64,000 nucleotides of DNA from Cydia pomonella (taxonomy: Eukaryota > Arthropoda > Insecta > Lepidoptera > Tortricidae), in contig NC_084707.1 of the NCBI RefSeq assembly GCF_033807575.1, positions 25,507,888-25,571,887 on the forward strand, written 5' to 3'. Of this stretch, positions 21,896 to 32,442 are shown in pieces. Numbering within the stretch: the stretch's first letter is position 1; every line of letters begins with the position of its first letter. The position numbers and the translations under genes are program-made. The notes beneath the pieces are model-generated. The model was not told the DNA's origin, made no database searches, and saw only the letters and a list, made by a program, of their open reading frames with translations.

Positions 21896-22745
21896 CCATT
21901 GCCAATGGAATACGGTCAAAGACGCAAGTTTTAATAAGGCGCCGTGCGCCGGCCGCATTACAGATGGCGGATATCGGGCGGATCGCGGCGCGGAAACCAT
22001 CAGCCACCATTACCTGGCACCGCATTCGGTGTCCGGAAAACAGATTCAACCTCAGACTTGTACGAGTATTTCAGACAAAACGGTCACACTCCACTACACC
22101 CTGAATGGAATTACCTCGCCCTGCGGCGGCAAATTGGCTGAAGATAGACCAAATTTCAATCAACGCAACGCAATGACAGCGACACTTAAATATAGCATAT
22201 TTTAAGAATAAGAAAGTTTTTTTCCACTCTATAGATGCCTGTACAAAATCGATTAGCAATGTTTTTACTTTGTTGTAACTAGCTTATGTTATATAGAGAG
22301 CAACGCCATCTATTGGCATTTTGAACTAAGACTACAGGTAGAAGGCATTGGAACGTCAAATGGTTTAACTTGGGTGTAGTTCGGTGCGAGGTGGCAGTTT
22401 TGTCGTTATGTTGGTAGACTGGTCAAGCAGGTTGGCCAACAGTGACTTTGAGGCGAGAGCAGTGGGGCTCTGCCGCTGGCATTCTGGATGAGACCGTGCT
22501 AGAGATCGGGCGTTAGCCAATTTCGTCCCAAATTCGCCGCGGTCCTGAAGGATTATTTTGAAAGTCTATAGAATCCAGCGTTCTTTAACCGTTTAGCTAA
22601 CTGTTCTGAGTGTTATTGCTCTTAAATATTTGCATTATGTTCGTAAATGGAAGACGCAGTGGCCAATTTTTATTCTAGCGTCAACAACACAACGCCGCCT
22701 CGCGCAGGACGCGGACGTCAACTTTACTCCTAGGAGTAAAATAAC
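21896..22745. other. Intergenic DNA up to the hAT-like MITE
   Basis: GC content rises from 22380 on, and this part may be 5' UTR of the LINE remnant beginning near 23400. No gene is supported. Confidence 0.4.
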
Positions 22746-23024
22746 TAGAGATGCCACGAATATTCCGTATTCGGCCTTTTTACCGAATATTCGGTATTCG
22801 GACGAATATCTAATAGCTGTTGCACCTACCGAAAAAGAAAAACTACACAATAAAAACAACCGGAAACCACTATGATTACGTATACAAATAATTTTATTTT
22901 TATCATGGGTCTGTTTGATTGACTCTAACTATTACATGCACTAGTTCTGAGCAACAAAAGTCTAGAGTGGGCCGAATATTCGGTATTCGGTATTCGACCA
23001 AAACCATTATTCGGGGTATCTCTA
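22746..23024. mobile_element. hAT-like MITE, 279 bp, with 8-bp target duplication
   Basis: TAGAGATGCCACGAATA at the left and TATTCGGGGTATCTCTA at the right are inverted ends differing at two or three positions. AAAATAAC flanks both sides exactly (22738-22745 and 23025-23032), the 8-bp duplication of hAT transposases. The subterminal parts are filled with GAATATTCGG/GGTATTCGG repeats, likely transposase binding sites. There is no transposase gene. Confidence 0.88.
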
Positions 23025-23389
23025 AAAATAACCCATGAGCGGGGTGCAGAGCTTAAGTCACCAAAAATATGAAATTTCCACAATACCTGCAACCTCTAAA
23101 AATAAGTACATGCCCAAAACACTCAGTTTGCGCTTTCTAATATGAGATTTATAAGCATCACCTTTCTAGCAGCAGACAAAACTTGCAGCTTCCGCATTCA
23201 TTCGGATAGCAACTGTAGCAGCGTTGCAGCAACTGGAAACGGGCGATGTCATTGTATTTCCCTTAAGTTCAACCGGGATAAATGCAACTATGGGATTATT
23301 GCGTCCATTTCGTCTTTCTCGAATACTTGGAGGATTTAACAACTGGAGACGCCTTGTCTGCGATTTTCTGTTCAAAAAAGTCGATTTTT

Positions 23390-24378
23390 GCGGGAGAGGG
23401 GCACATCAAATGTGTGGCTATTTCTATGTAACGTACAAATAGCCATGTCAGATAACCGTCCGTCCACAGTAATAGTAGCGCGCAGCCTTGCGGCAGCGAT
23501 GGCGAGGGTATACAGAAAAAGAAAAAACTCAGATACCCTGCCATCGTTACCGAAATACTACCGAGCTGGCCGAGTGTCCTAAAGGACCTTACGCAGGAGC
23601 TCGGGGAACCGCCCTTCACTAAGCCGAAAGGGGAGGGCATCCGCTTTGAACCCCGCTCATACGCATCATACGCCACCTGACGAAAATGGAAGACGCAGCG
23701 ATCGCCTCTATTGAGGAAGCAAAGAAGAAAAGAGACGCCACAGACGTCATGAAGCCGCTCTTCAACATTTACGGGCTGGAGATATAGAAGTGGCTTAAAA
23801 TTGCCGTCAGAGGCCTCCCCGCGAAGACACAGTTACACGACATAATGGACGTATTGGAGAAACAGGGACACCCCGTGGAATACGCAAAGGAAATCTTCGC
23901 GAGAGCGGGACGCCCGGGATCAATCTACTTCGTGCAGCTCGCGGGGACTCCCGGGACCACGCGAGCATCTACGAGGTATCTGAGCTTCTCCATATCAGAG
24001 GAGTGAAAATGGAGGCATTTCGCGGGAAGAGGGGACCCGCTCAATGTCACCGCTGCCAAGGCTTTGGCCACTCCTCCCACGGCTGCCATCGGGAAGTTGC
24101 CTGCGTCGGCTGCGCCGAGCCTCACCGCGCAGAGCAGTGCACCAGACCCCGCACGGTGAAGGCCACCTGCCCACCTGCCCACCTGCCTGCCACCAAAAAC
24201 TGCCCCCTCGCCCTGGAAACTACAGAAACTGCCCAGCATTCAAGAAGGCCTACAGACTGTAGAAAGCCGGGAAAGCATATTTCTCGGCCCCGTTCCGCCC
24301 GGGACCTCCAACCAATGCCACGATCGAGAATCCCACGGTGGAAGAGTCGGCGCCATCAAACGACGACGCAATAGTTCC
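23390..24378 (+). pseudogene. Jockey/R1-like LINE ORF1 (Gag-like) remnant
   Basis: From 23793 a frame reads IAVRGLPAKTQLHDIMDVL and RPGSIYFVQLAG, typical of the region before the zinc knuckles of insect LINE ORF1 proteins. The reading then shifts by one frame near 23950-24000 and continues with CHRCQGFGHSSHGC, CVGCAEPHRAEQC and a later C-poor part: two or three CCHC-type knuckles that bind element RNA. An in-frame stop precedes the first part at about 23787. Upstream (23440-23580) an A/R-rich frame could be the N-terminus. ORF2 is absent. The region is GC-rich compared with its surroundings, as such elements often are. Confidence 0.75.
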
Positions 24379-24504
24379 ATTTAACCCGGTTGAAATTCCT
24401 ATGCTGTCGTGATTAGAACGTTCGATCCGCCATTCAATAAAACGTTATTCTAATAGGTATAGGGAGCGTGCATAAACTGTTAGATTATTGGCGCGAGGTG
24501 TAAA

Positions 24505-24705
24505 TGTAAAATGTATGCTTCCAATGTAGCCCACAAAACGGCAGAACCTACTACGCACAAGAAAACGTACGTGAACGGTAGATGGCAGCACTTGCTTTGT
24601 GGTGAAGTGTCAATGTACATGTTTATGTTGCCGATTCAGGCCACAAGATGGCAGACCCTCCAACGCGCACGGCCCCTATACGCCGTTGAGACTTGACACT
24701 TTTTT
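24505..24705 (+). repeat. Dispersed repeat shared with 61495-61645
   Basis: GCCCACAAAACGGCAGAACC, CAGGCCACAAGATGGCAGAC and CCTCCAACGCGCACGG recur on the opposite strand near 61.5 kb. Both copies keep similar open frames, but these carry no known domain. The element type is unknown. Confidence 0.65.
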
Positions 24706-26300
24706 TACAAGCATCTAATCCGTGCGAAGTACAGTGAATGCGGCGGACGGAAATAGAAGTGCATCGGTGCAAGCACGCTGCATCTTTGAGAGAAATATTC
24801 CGTGTCTATCGCAGAAATATAATAACTATCGTCGGCCGCTGACGTCTGCCGGATGGAGCGCCAATACCAGCGTAATGTTACCTACGTACAATGTTACAGA
24901 AGTTACAGAACCAACATGTAAAACTAATCATAATACCTATAAGTTACAGATTTCTTGGTTATTATTTTCTTTGTATGTAAATCCTAGGCTCAGTGCCAAA
25001 TTTCAGCTTTATAGGACACCTGGAAGTACCCTATTTTGTGTCAGTGAGTGAGTGCCCAATTCGACGTATTTGAGGTATTGAAAAAATCTAAAGTATAAAA
25101 ACTAGGTTAATGAGACACAATGTATTTCATAATGATTCCTAAGGAAATCTTATCCTGTAAATTTGAGTTCTCTGGTTATACCTGAGACGAATCATGAGGG
25201 TTTGAAAATGGGACGAAACGATTCAAGAAATGGTAACAGGTATTACCCCGCTTTTGTTTGTCTTGGCGGATTTATTTGTCATCTTACACCCCACGGATCT
25301 ACATATAAGAATATCAGATAAGTTTACGCGCTAACTTATGCAAGATAATTCCGAATTTATATCCCTACTACTCGTAATATATAACTCCAGGCCGATTACC
25401 TACAGCGTGATTCGAAATTTCAAGCTTATCGACAGCGTGCCGCCGCGGCGAGCGGTACCACATCGCTAAAATTATTACTTAAACGCACACACGCTTAACC
25501 TTAAGTACACAACTTTTTTATTAAAATAATATGTTTGTGTATGACCCATCCGCTAACAGTGACGCCGCGCACTCGGCACAGACAAACTGAACATTGTTGT
25601 ATTGTGTGCAGATACTCGGTCTCGCAACAGGCGATGGTTTTATAAGAGGCTTTATTCGCGCCATTCTTGGCCTCCGGCAATGCCGAGATTACCATTAACA
25701 ATCAGATATGTATATTTTATATTATTCGTGGCATATAACAAAATCCGGCCACTTTTGGCCCGACTATAGTTGTGGAGGGAGGGAGGTAGGAAGATGATGA
25801 ATGAGAATATGTATATATATTTTGTTCGGTGTTTAGATTTCTGGTCAAAATGTATGAGGTACCAATGGATATATAGGTATTTAAAAACAAATACGGATCT
25901 CAAAAAAATATTTTTTTTTATTTAGTTAATATTTTCGGAAATAATCGCTCCGAAGAACAAATACTTGTGCTCCCCCCGCCACCGCTCTCTAACTATTGAA
26001 CTATGGGTCCAAAAAATATGAAAAAAATCGTAAAACAAAAAAAAATAAAAAGCTTAATAATGCAAAGCTTAATAGATACTTTTCATGAAAACTATAGTGA
26101 ACATGATAAGTCCAGTCGTTTTTGAGTTATTACAAATCTTCTCTTCTTAGTACAAAGAGGTACAAAGCGCTGCAAAGGTACCCCCTTAAGCTTGTAATGT
26201 ACATGATACCTACTTAATAATAACCGCCGTTTGGCCTATTTTGATGGAATGGTAACTACGAAACCCTACACTGAGCATGGCTCGACATGCTCTTAACGGT
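24706..26300. other. Intergenic DNA, nothing recognised
   Basis: No supported gene. The part directly after the truncated gene (26000-26300 on the + strand) shows no similarity to the missing C-terminal part of that family. Confidence 0.45.
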
Positions 26301-26305
26301 CCACG

Positions 26306-26398
26306 GCCAAAATAACTGGTATTTTCTATCTCTACGAGTGTTTAGCTCTGAGACCTTGCAAGGACACTTCGCTTACACTAGATTCTTTATATATGTAT
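26306..26398. repeat. Dispersed repeat that truncates the minus-strand gene
   Basis: The stretch with GGTCCACGGCCAAAATAACT, CTCTACGAGTGTTTAGCTCT and CCTTGCAAGGACACTTCGCT matches 32725-32845, where the copy is a little longer. It supplies the last codons and stop of the open frame at 26332-26934. Confidence 0.6.
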
Positions 26399-26934
26399 AT
26401 AGGGAGTAGGTAATTATACCCAATGTTTCTTTTTACAAAGTCGGTAATAGATATGTTTCTTGAACCACAAATCCAATAGTATTTGTTGTTCTGGTCAATG
26501 TATCGTAACTCTTTGTTATGTCTACTTGTGTAGTATAAGTCTTTGCCAGTATGAAATAGCAAATCGATGTCTTGTTCATATGGGTTAACAGAAAAGATTT
26601 CTGGCGTACTACTTCCATATTTAAATCTATAAATATTTTTGTTATAATCGGCAACATACAAATCATGCGTAATCGGATCAACAGCCATCCCTGACGTACT
26701 CATCGTCTGGATCATTTTGATTTTCATGTCATCCAAGTAGAAGGCGGTATTCAGGTTGAAGTAGAGTTGGAGATAAAGCACGTTGTGCGTGCGGTCTATG
26801 GCGAGCTGGTCGGTGACATGGAAGCCCTCGATGAGGGTCTTCCGGGAGTAGCACCAGCCGTCCACGCACGCCTCGCAGTCGGCGCGCGCGCTCGCCGCGA
26901 GCGCACATAGTGCTACCAACAGCAGCTGGATCAT
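26332..26934 (-). pseudogene. Ommochrome-binding-protein-like gene, 3'-truncated
   Basis: The 200-codon frame starts at the ATG at 26934. Its leader (MIQLLLVALCALAASARA) is a clear signal peptide, followed by the family motif CEACVDGWC and then DQLAIDRTHNVLYLQLY, as in the two intact paralogues. Identity continues to about NISITDFV, roughly residue 180 of an expected 300. The remaining residues and stop come from a dispersed repeat (26306-26398), so the C-terminal third, including the VFRDxDGSV block, is lost. A splice acceptor (GCTTTCAG) ends at 26943, eight bases before the ATG, which shows that an upstream first exon existed, as in 54604-56041. I could not locate that exon or a TATA box. 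A SINE and a 962-bp inverted-repeat element occupy the upstream DNA. It might be transcribed but is probably not functional. Confidence 0.75.
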
Positions 26935-26965
26935 GTTGAGTTCTGAAAGCATGTAGCTAAGTTAT

Positions 26966-27180
26966 GTATATGACGACCGGTCTGGCCTAGTGGGTAGTGA
27001 CCCTGCCTATGAAGCCGATGGTCCTAGGTTCGAATCCCGGTAATTGCATTTATTTGTGTGATGCACACAGATACATATTTGTTCCTGAGTCGTGGGTGTT
27101 TTATATGTATATAAGTGTGTATTTATCTATACAAGTATGTATATCGTCGCCTAGTACCCATAGTACAAGCTTTGCTTAGT
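26966..27180 (+). repeat. tRNA-derived SINE
   Basis: The head contains an A-box-like TGGCCTAGTGGGTAGTGACC and a B box GGTTCGAATCC, the internal promoter of RNA polymerase III, followed by an unrelated body with AGTATGTATATCGTCGCCTA. There is no complete cloverleaf, so it is a SINE rather than a tRNA gene. A second copy lies on the minus strand at 30590-30830. Confidence 0.8.
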
Positions 27181-27220
27181 TTAAAGCTAGGTTGATTTGT
27201 GTAAGATGTTCCCTAATATT

Positions 27221-28182
27221 AATTACCTAGTCTAGTCATAAATTCTGTTACAAAGTTAATTGCCTAGAGAAACTATAATTTTAAAGTTATTGAATATAGT
27301 TTTATATACCTAATAAAGGGACTAATAACTAATAAAAATGCCTACTATTTACTCCATGTCGTCATCCCTCGCCTCAATACATGCTTTTAAGGAATAGGCG
27401 AAGGGCCTAATTTACGGACCATTTTTTGGGAAATATAACATTCTTGTTCTGAAAAATTTTACTCAGGTGACCAATTTTTTTACGAATTTCAATGCATTCC
27501 TTGTTTGAATACAGACCCAAGGATGCGGCAGATGTAGTTAACAAAGTGATGCGAGGCTGTTAGCCCGTGTATTTTATGGTTTTGTGAGCAAACCCAGAGA
27601 AAAGGATCACTGAGCCCAATTTTTGCGAAAAATGTATCCGTTTTACTGACTACACGTGCCCGATTGTAACTAAATACCGTATTAGATGCTTAAGTTTAAC
27701 CTATTTGCAACACCCATTTCCAGGATAAAAAAAAAAAATTTGCTAAAAAGCTCATACCTACCAAGACGTAACTCCTACTCGTATCCTGAATGTGAATTAA
27801 TTATCAAAGGTTATTGAGGCAACTTACTGACTCTCGGTAAGTCAATGCTTGATCCTCTGAATAAAAAATGTTATGTACCTTAGAGAACCAGGCCTGTTCT
27901 ACGCGACACATAAAAAAATGTTTGACACAGAAATTTTAAAAGATATGGGGTCCAAATTCCCGACGGAGGTGGTGAAAAGTCCTGCTAATTTTTGAGGCAG
28001 GTCGCTGCTTCATTAAATACACGTATTAACGTAAGAGATGGCAAAATCTAATCATCTTGACGCATATTAAATTCGTAATTAGATTGTCTATTATTAAATA
28101 AAATTTGATTCAATAACTTTAAATATATAGTCTCTAGAGACAATTAACTTTGTAACAGAATTTATGACCAGACTAGGCAATT
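27221..28182. mobile_element. 962-bp element with ~75-bp inverted ends
   Basis: 27221-27296 (beginning AATTACCTAGTCTAGTCATA) and 28109-28182 (ending GTCTGGTC / CCTAG / CAATT in complement) are inverted copies with about 90 percent identity, including AATTCTGTTACAAAGTTAAT in both. The interior has no open frame of note. No exact target duplication is visible. A non-autonomous DNA transposon is likely. Confidence 0.7.
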
Positions 28183-28224
28183 CATTTATTATGGTATTTA
28201 TATATTATTTTTGTATTTAGCAGA

Positions 28225-28500
28225 AACGTCTGCGAACGATACCACAAAGCATAAAAATAAATAAAAAGCTCAAACTCAGGACTCTGGATGACCAGCTCAT
28301 CGCTCTGCCCACTGAGCTACCGAGGTGCCAGCGAATATTTCCACCATATCTTTCATTATATGCGCTTTAGAGGCGTCTAGTGACATCTACCGTAAGAGCT
28401 TTATACTTCTTAAACGGCTACCGGAGTTCCAAGTGGTATTGGAAATTCACCAGTGACGATGGGCCTCCCCATACTAAATTAATTTTGTATTAAGATGCCG
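28225..28500 (-). repeat. SINE-like unit, copy 1 of a tandem pair
   Basis: On the minus strand GGTAGCTCAGTGGGCAGAGC (A-box-like) and a degenerate B box near GAGTTTGAGC are visible. The 3' flank has CTTAAACGGCTACCGGAGTT and CCAAGTGGTATTGGAAATTC, repeated in copy 2. Start motif GCAGAAACGTCT is also shared. Confidence 0.65.
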
Positions 28501-28554
28501 TAGGATCAGAGAGCGGAGTTTAGCTTTGAATAAATTGAAAAGTGGAAAAATTAC

Positions 28555-28802
28555 TGCCTTGCGTGAGACTAGAACTCACGGCCTCTGGATCGATACTTCA
28601 TCGCTCTGCCAACTGAGCCATCAAGACGTCATCCATAGCCAGCAAATTTTCCCACCATATGAGTCTAGGGGACCTTAGCGACATCTACCGTAAAAACGTT
28701 ACACCTCTTAAACGGCTACCGGAGTTCCAAGTCATATTGGAAATTCACCAGTTACGATGTGCTCCCATACAATTTTTTACAGGCAGAAACGTCTACGAAA
28801 GG
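28555..28802 (-). repeat. SINE-like unit, copy 2 of a tandem pair
   Basis: The minus strand shows TGGCTCAGTTGGCAGAGCGA and GAGTTCTAGTCTCACGC, close to A and B boxes of RNA polymerase III promoters. The flank repeats CTTAAACGGCTACCGGAGTT and TTGGAAATTCACCAG. The two units form a direct repeat of about 300 bp. Confidence 0.65.
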
Positions 28803-28853
28803 TGCAAAAAAAATTAATTTAGAGAGCGGAGTTTTTAAAAAGTCGTAGCTCCT

Positions 28854-29407
28854 TTTAAGATTCCGTAGCCAAATGGCAAAAAACGGAACCCTTATGGATT
28901 CGTCATGTCTGTATGTCACAGCCAGTTTTTTCCGAAACTATACTGTTGAAACTCGGTACCTAAGTAGATGTATTCTGTGAACCGCATAAATATTTTCACA
29001 CAAAAATAGACAAAAAACATTAAATTTTGGGGGTTCCCCATACTTAGAACGGAAACTCAAAAAAAAATTTTCATCAAACGCATACATATGGGGTATCTAT
29101 GGATAGGTCTGCAAAAATGATATTGAGGTTTCCAATATATTTTTTTCTAAACTGAATAGATAGTTTGCGCGACAGATAGAGACACTTCCAAAGTGGTAAA
29201 ATGTGTCCCCCCCCCTGTAACTTCTAAAATAACAGAATGATAAAACTAAAAAAAATATATGATATACATTACCTGCATGCAATGCAGGCATGCAAACTTC
29301 CACCTAAAATTGGTTTGAACGAGATCTAGTAAGTAGTTTTTTTTTTAATACGTCATAAATGGTATGGAACCCTTCATGGGCGAGACCGACTCGCACATGG
29401 CCGCTTT
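28854..29407 (+). repeat. GGGTTCCGTA-family repeat, copy A of a direct pair
   Basis: It is nearly full length: TTCCGTAGCCAAATGGC near the start, GGGGGTTCCCCATACTTAGA in the middle, and GAGACCGACTCGCACATGGCC at the end. It joins the next copy with no spacer. Confidence 0.8.
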
Positions 29408-29895
29408 TTAGGGTTCCGTAGCCAAATGGCAAAAAACGGAACCCTTATAGATTCGTCTTGTCCGTCTGTCTGTCCGATTATGTCACAGCCACTTTTTTCC
29501 GAAACTATAAGAGCTATACTGTTCAAACTTGGTAAGTAGATGTATTCTATGAACCGCATTAAGATGTTTACACAAAAATAGAAAAAAAAACAATAAATTT
29601 TGGGGGTTCCCCATACTTAGAACTGAAACTCAAAAAATCTTTTTTCATCAAACCCATACGTGTGGGGTATCTATGGATAGGTCTTTAAAAATGATATTGA
29701 TATTTCTAAACTGAATAGTTTGTGCGAGAGACACTTCCAAAGTGGAAAAATATGTGTGTGTGTCCCCCCCCCCCCGTAACTTCTAAAATAACAGAATGAA
29801 AAATCTAAAAAAAATATATGATATACATTGCCATGCAAACTTCCACCGAAAATTGGTTTGAACGAGATCGTAGTGTTTTTTAATACGTCATAAAA
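29408..29895 (+). repeat. GGGTTCCGTA-family repeat, copy B of a direct pair
   Basis: Starts exactly where copy A ends. The 3' terminus is lost after TTAATACGTCATAAA, and a scrap of the family's middle (TCGTCAAACCCATACGGTG) follows at about 29905-29935. A poly-C run sits at 29764-29775. Confidence 0.75.
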
Positions 29896-29935
29896 TAAAA
29901 TAAAAAAATTTTTTTTCGTCAAACCCATACGGTGT

Positions 29936-30393
29936 AGCTTTATTTAACGAATTTAAGCGCATTGTAATATGCCTATTTGAAAAAAAAAAGTGTATGTCAA
30001 ACTTATACGCCTCATGTCTTCCAAAAATCTCCGAAAAGCATGTGGGATTTGCCTTTATTTTGTAAATTTAACTACACAAATAGATAGAGACAAAAACTCA
30101 ACAAAACTGTATCGGAAACACAATTAGGCTAAAATAGCGTTTACGCCCTTTGAATCGAAAGCAATCAATATTTATTTTAAGGGGGGTTTTGACTGGATTT
30201 CCCACTGCGCAGATAAAACTCAGAGCCAGCCGGCCCGGATAAGACAGTCACACAAAAACATCGTGTGGCCACGACCTCCTTATCAGGGGTGATTCGCGAA
30301 TATTCCATTGATAACTTTTAACTACTGGTACCTAACACACTTTAATAACGTGACTTTCTTGACCAATTTTGTCTATCGGTAGATTTCTGAATG
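29936..30393. other. Intergenic DNA, nothing recognised
   Basis: No supported gene or repeat. Confidence 0.4.
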
Positions 30394-30590
30394 CTGCAGT
30401 TTTGTTAGCAAGCTGGTCCTTCGAGCCGGACTCGCTGCAGTAAAAAGATTGTAATTTAAAGAGCTCCCTACTTTTTGAAGCGTTTATAATACACGGTGCT
30501 AAAAGGATAATATTCGCAAAAAGTTCGCCGGCGCCGTTACAGCCGCGTAACGGCCGGCTAGGAAAAAGTACAAGGTAGGCTGGGGGTACA
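30394..30590 (-). repeat. Block 2 of the two-block dispersed repeat, inverted copy
   Basis: Reverse complement of 5401-5599 at about 98 percent over the core, from CTGCAG to the GGCCGGCTAGG motif and on into a more divergent end. Confidence 0.7.
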
Positions 30591-30830
30591 CTGGGACATA
30601 GAATAATAGTCTACACAAATTTACTAAGTCCCACAGTAAGCTCAATAAGGCTTGTGATGTGGGTACTTAGACAAAGATATACATAATATATACACATTTT
30701 TAAATACTTGAATACATAGGAACAAATATCTGTGCTCACAAATAAATGCCCTTACCGGGATTCGAACACAGGACCATTGGCTTCATAGGCAGGGTCACTA
30801 CCCACTGGGCCAGATAGGATTTATTTTAAT
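30591..30830 (-). repeat. tRNA-derived SINE, minus strand
   Basis: Read on the minus strand it starts with TCTGGCCCAGTGGGTAGTGA and has the B box GTTCGAATCCCGG, as in the copy at 26966-27180; the body includes TAAGTACCCACATCACAAGC. Confidence 0.75.
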
Positions 30831-31081
30831 TTATTATTGTTTTTATGATGTAATTATTTATTTATTATTAGACACGCATTCTTTTCGCGCCAATATATAA
30901 AATGAACGAGATTTTCTGCTAGTGACTGCAAAATATTTAGCAACTTGAACGCCGCGCCGTAATTGTGAATACAAAAATCCGTCACCTGTGAGATTAAAGA
31001 TTGGATTTCAAAATTTACAATAACATTTATTTTCCTGGTCTCTTCATTTCGTTACAAGGGATATTCTGATTATAATACGTT

Positions 31082-31445
31082 TTTTTATTAGCCTGTTTGA
31101 GTATCCCACTGCTGGGCAAAGGCCTCTCCCCTGATTTCTACGACTCCCGATTTGGTGTTTTCTCCGGCCAGTTGTTCAGGAAGCTGTCCAGGTCATCCCG
31201 CCATCTCCGCCTGAGCCTACCCCGTCCACGTCCCTCTACCGGCATCCACTTGGTGGCTATGCTAGCCCACGTCTCCGGATGCATGCGGTACACGTGACCG
31301 GCCCAGTCCCATTTTAGCCTAGCGGTTTTCTCGCCTACGTGAGCAATGCGGGTTTTAGGGCGCAGCGTGGAGTTTCTTATGCGATCAGTTACTTTAACAC
31401 CTAGAATGCTGCACTCCATAGCGCGTTGGCAAACCGACAGTTTGA
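31082..31445 (-). mobile_element. 5'-truncated RTE-type LINE with 13-bp target duplication
   Basis: The minus strand encodes the C-terminal end of an RTE-type reverse transcriptase polyprotein (31138-31419): WDWAGHVYRM, then KWMPVEGRGRGR and RRWRDDLDSF. The 3' UTR reads, on the + strand, GAGTATCCCACTGCTGGGCA. ATTATAATACGTT occurs exactly on both sides (31069-31081 and 31446-31458), the duplication left by target-primed reverse transcription. Endonuclease and polymerase core are absent, so it is dead on arrival. Confidence 0.85.
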
Positions 31446-31664
31446 ATTATAATACGTTAAGGCTTTAAAACTGATACACATTCAATCGCTCGCGCTGATT
31501 GTTGCGCGTGAACTCACCGAGAATTGTAATGCCATTTAGCGACACAATCACACTTACTGGTGCACTCTAGCACTGCACGTGTGTTGCACTGCAAGCCGTG
31601 TCTAGGTAGTATAAATGTTGTTAGGACAAAGTTATTTTAAATAGAACAACAATAATACTGCTCG
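31446..31664. other. Spacer between the RTE insertion and block 1
   Basis: Includes CACTGCACGTGTGTTGCACT; nothing recognised. Confidence 0.4.
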
Positions 31665-31814
31665 CTGTGTGCCCCGGGCCGGTGCGAGCGCCCTAATTAC
31701 TAGCCATTTATAACCGCGCGGACCGTCCGAGCGATTTTTATATTTTTTACGGCCACACGTAATATTTTCGCAGACACAGTTCCAACCCCGCTCAAGTTGA
31801 AATTTTTAATTGTC
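31665..31814 (-). repeat. Block 1 of the two-block dispersed repeat, inverted copy
   Basis: Reverse complement of 3713-3862 with about four differences in 150 bp, keeping the TATA-like GTTATAAATGGCTAG and the GC-rich end. With 30394-30590 it mirrors the arrangement at 3.7-5.6 kb. Confidence 0.7.
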
Positions 31815-32306
31815 ATTTGCGTAGAACGAACCTTTTTGAGTAGGTTTTTTAGTTTGCTGAAAAGATTTTGATATGCTTACAGTACGGTTTATAGCTCTTT
31901 GTTGTGTTTTTATTTATGTTTGATCTTTCTTTTTTTGTGCTTGTAACAAATGTGCATGCTACAATAAATATATCATTTTAAAGAGAATGTTTGAAAGTTT
32001 TAAAATTTGCTTCAAAATGTTTCTAGTGTGGTTTTTATACTATCATAAATACTTACAGGTACAAATGCGCAAAATTTGTTAAGTCTATGTAAAGAAGGTA
32101 TATTTTATTGCAGATTTTTTTAGTGTTTTGATACAGAACTATTTAATAATACGACTTTCAGCTTCCGCACAGTGCCTCAGAACGACTAAACTGGTATATT
32201 AATTCTTCGAGTTTCGAAAGGACAAAAATGGCGAAAACATGAACGAACAAAATAGAAAGATAGATTAGATAACACTTATACAAAATCGTGTTCCTTCAAT
32301 ATTCGA
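31815..32306. other. AT-rich spacer, nothing recognised
   Basis: No supported gene or repeat. Confidence 0.4.
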
Positions 32307-32442
32307 GCCACCTACACTAGTGTCGGCGTCTAGTCGACTCTATGCTCGCGCAACGTTGGCGCAACAGCGCAGCGACGTCATTTTCCATAGCACCGACTAG
32401 ACGACCACGCTCAAAAGACGCTAGTGTGGGGTGGCCCTTCAG
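32307..32442. repeat. Foldback MITE
   Basis: GCCACCTACACTAGTGTCGG with GCGTCTAGTCG at the left pairs with CGACTAGACGACC and GACGCTAGTGTGGGGTGGCC at the right. Non-coding; open frames on both strands come from the palindrome. Confidence 0.65.

Noticed and set aside
26966..27040. tRNA gene on the + strand
   Set aside because: The same head occurs on the minus strand at 30.8 kb with the same non-tRNA body, so it is a SINE.
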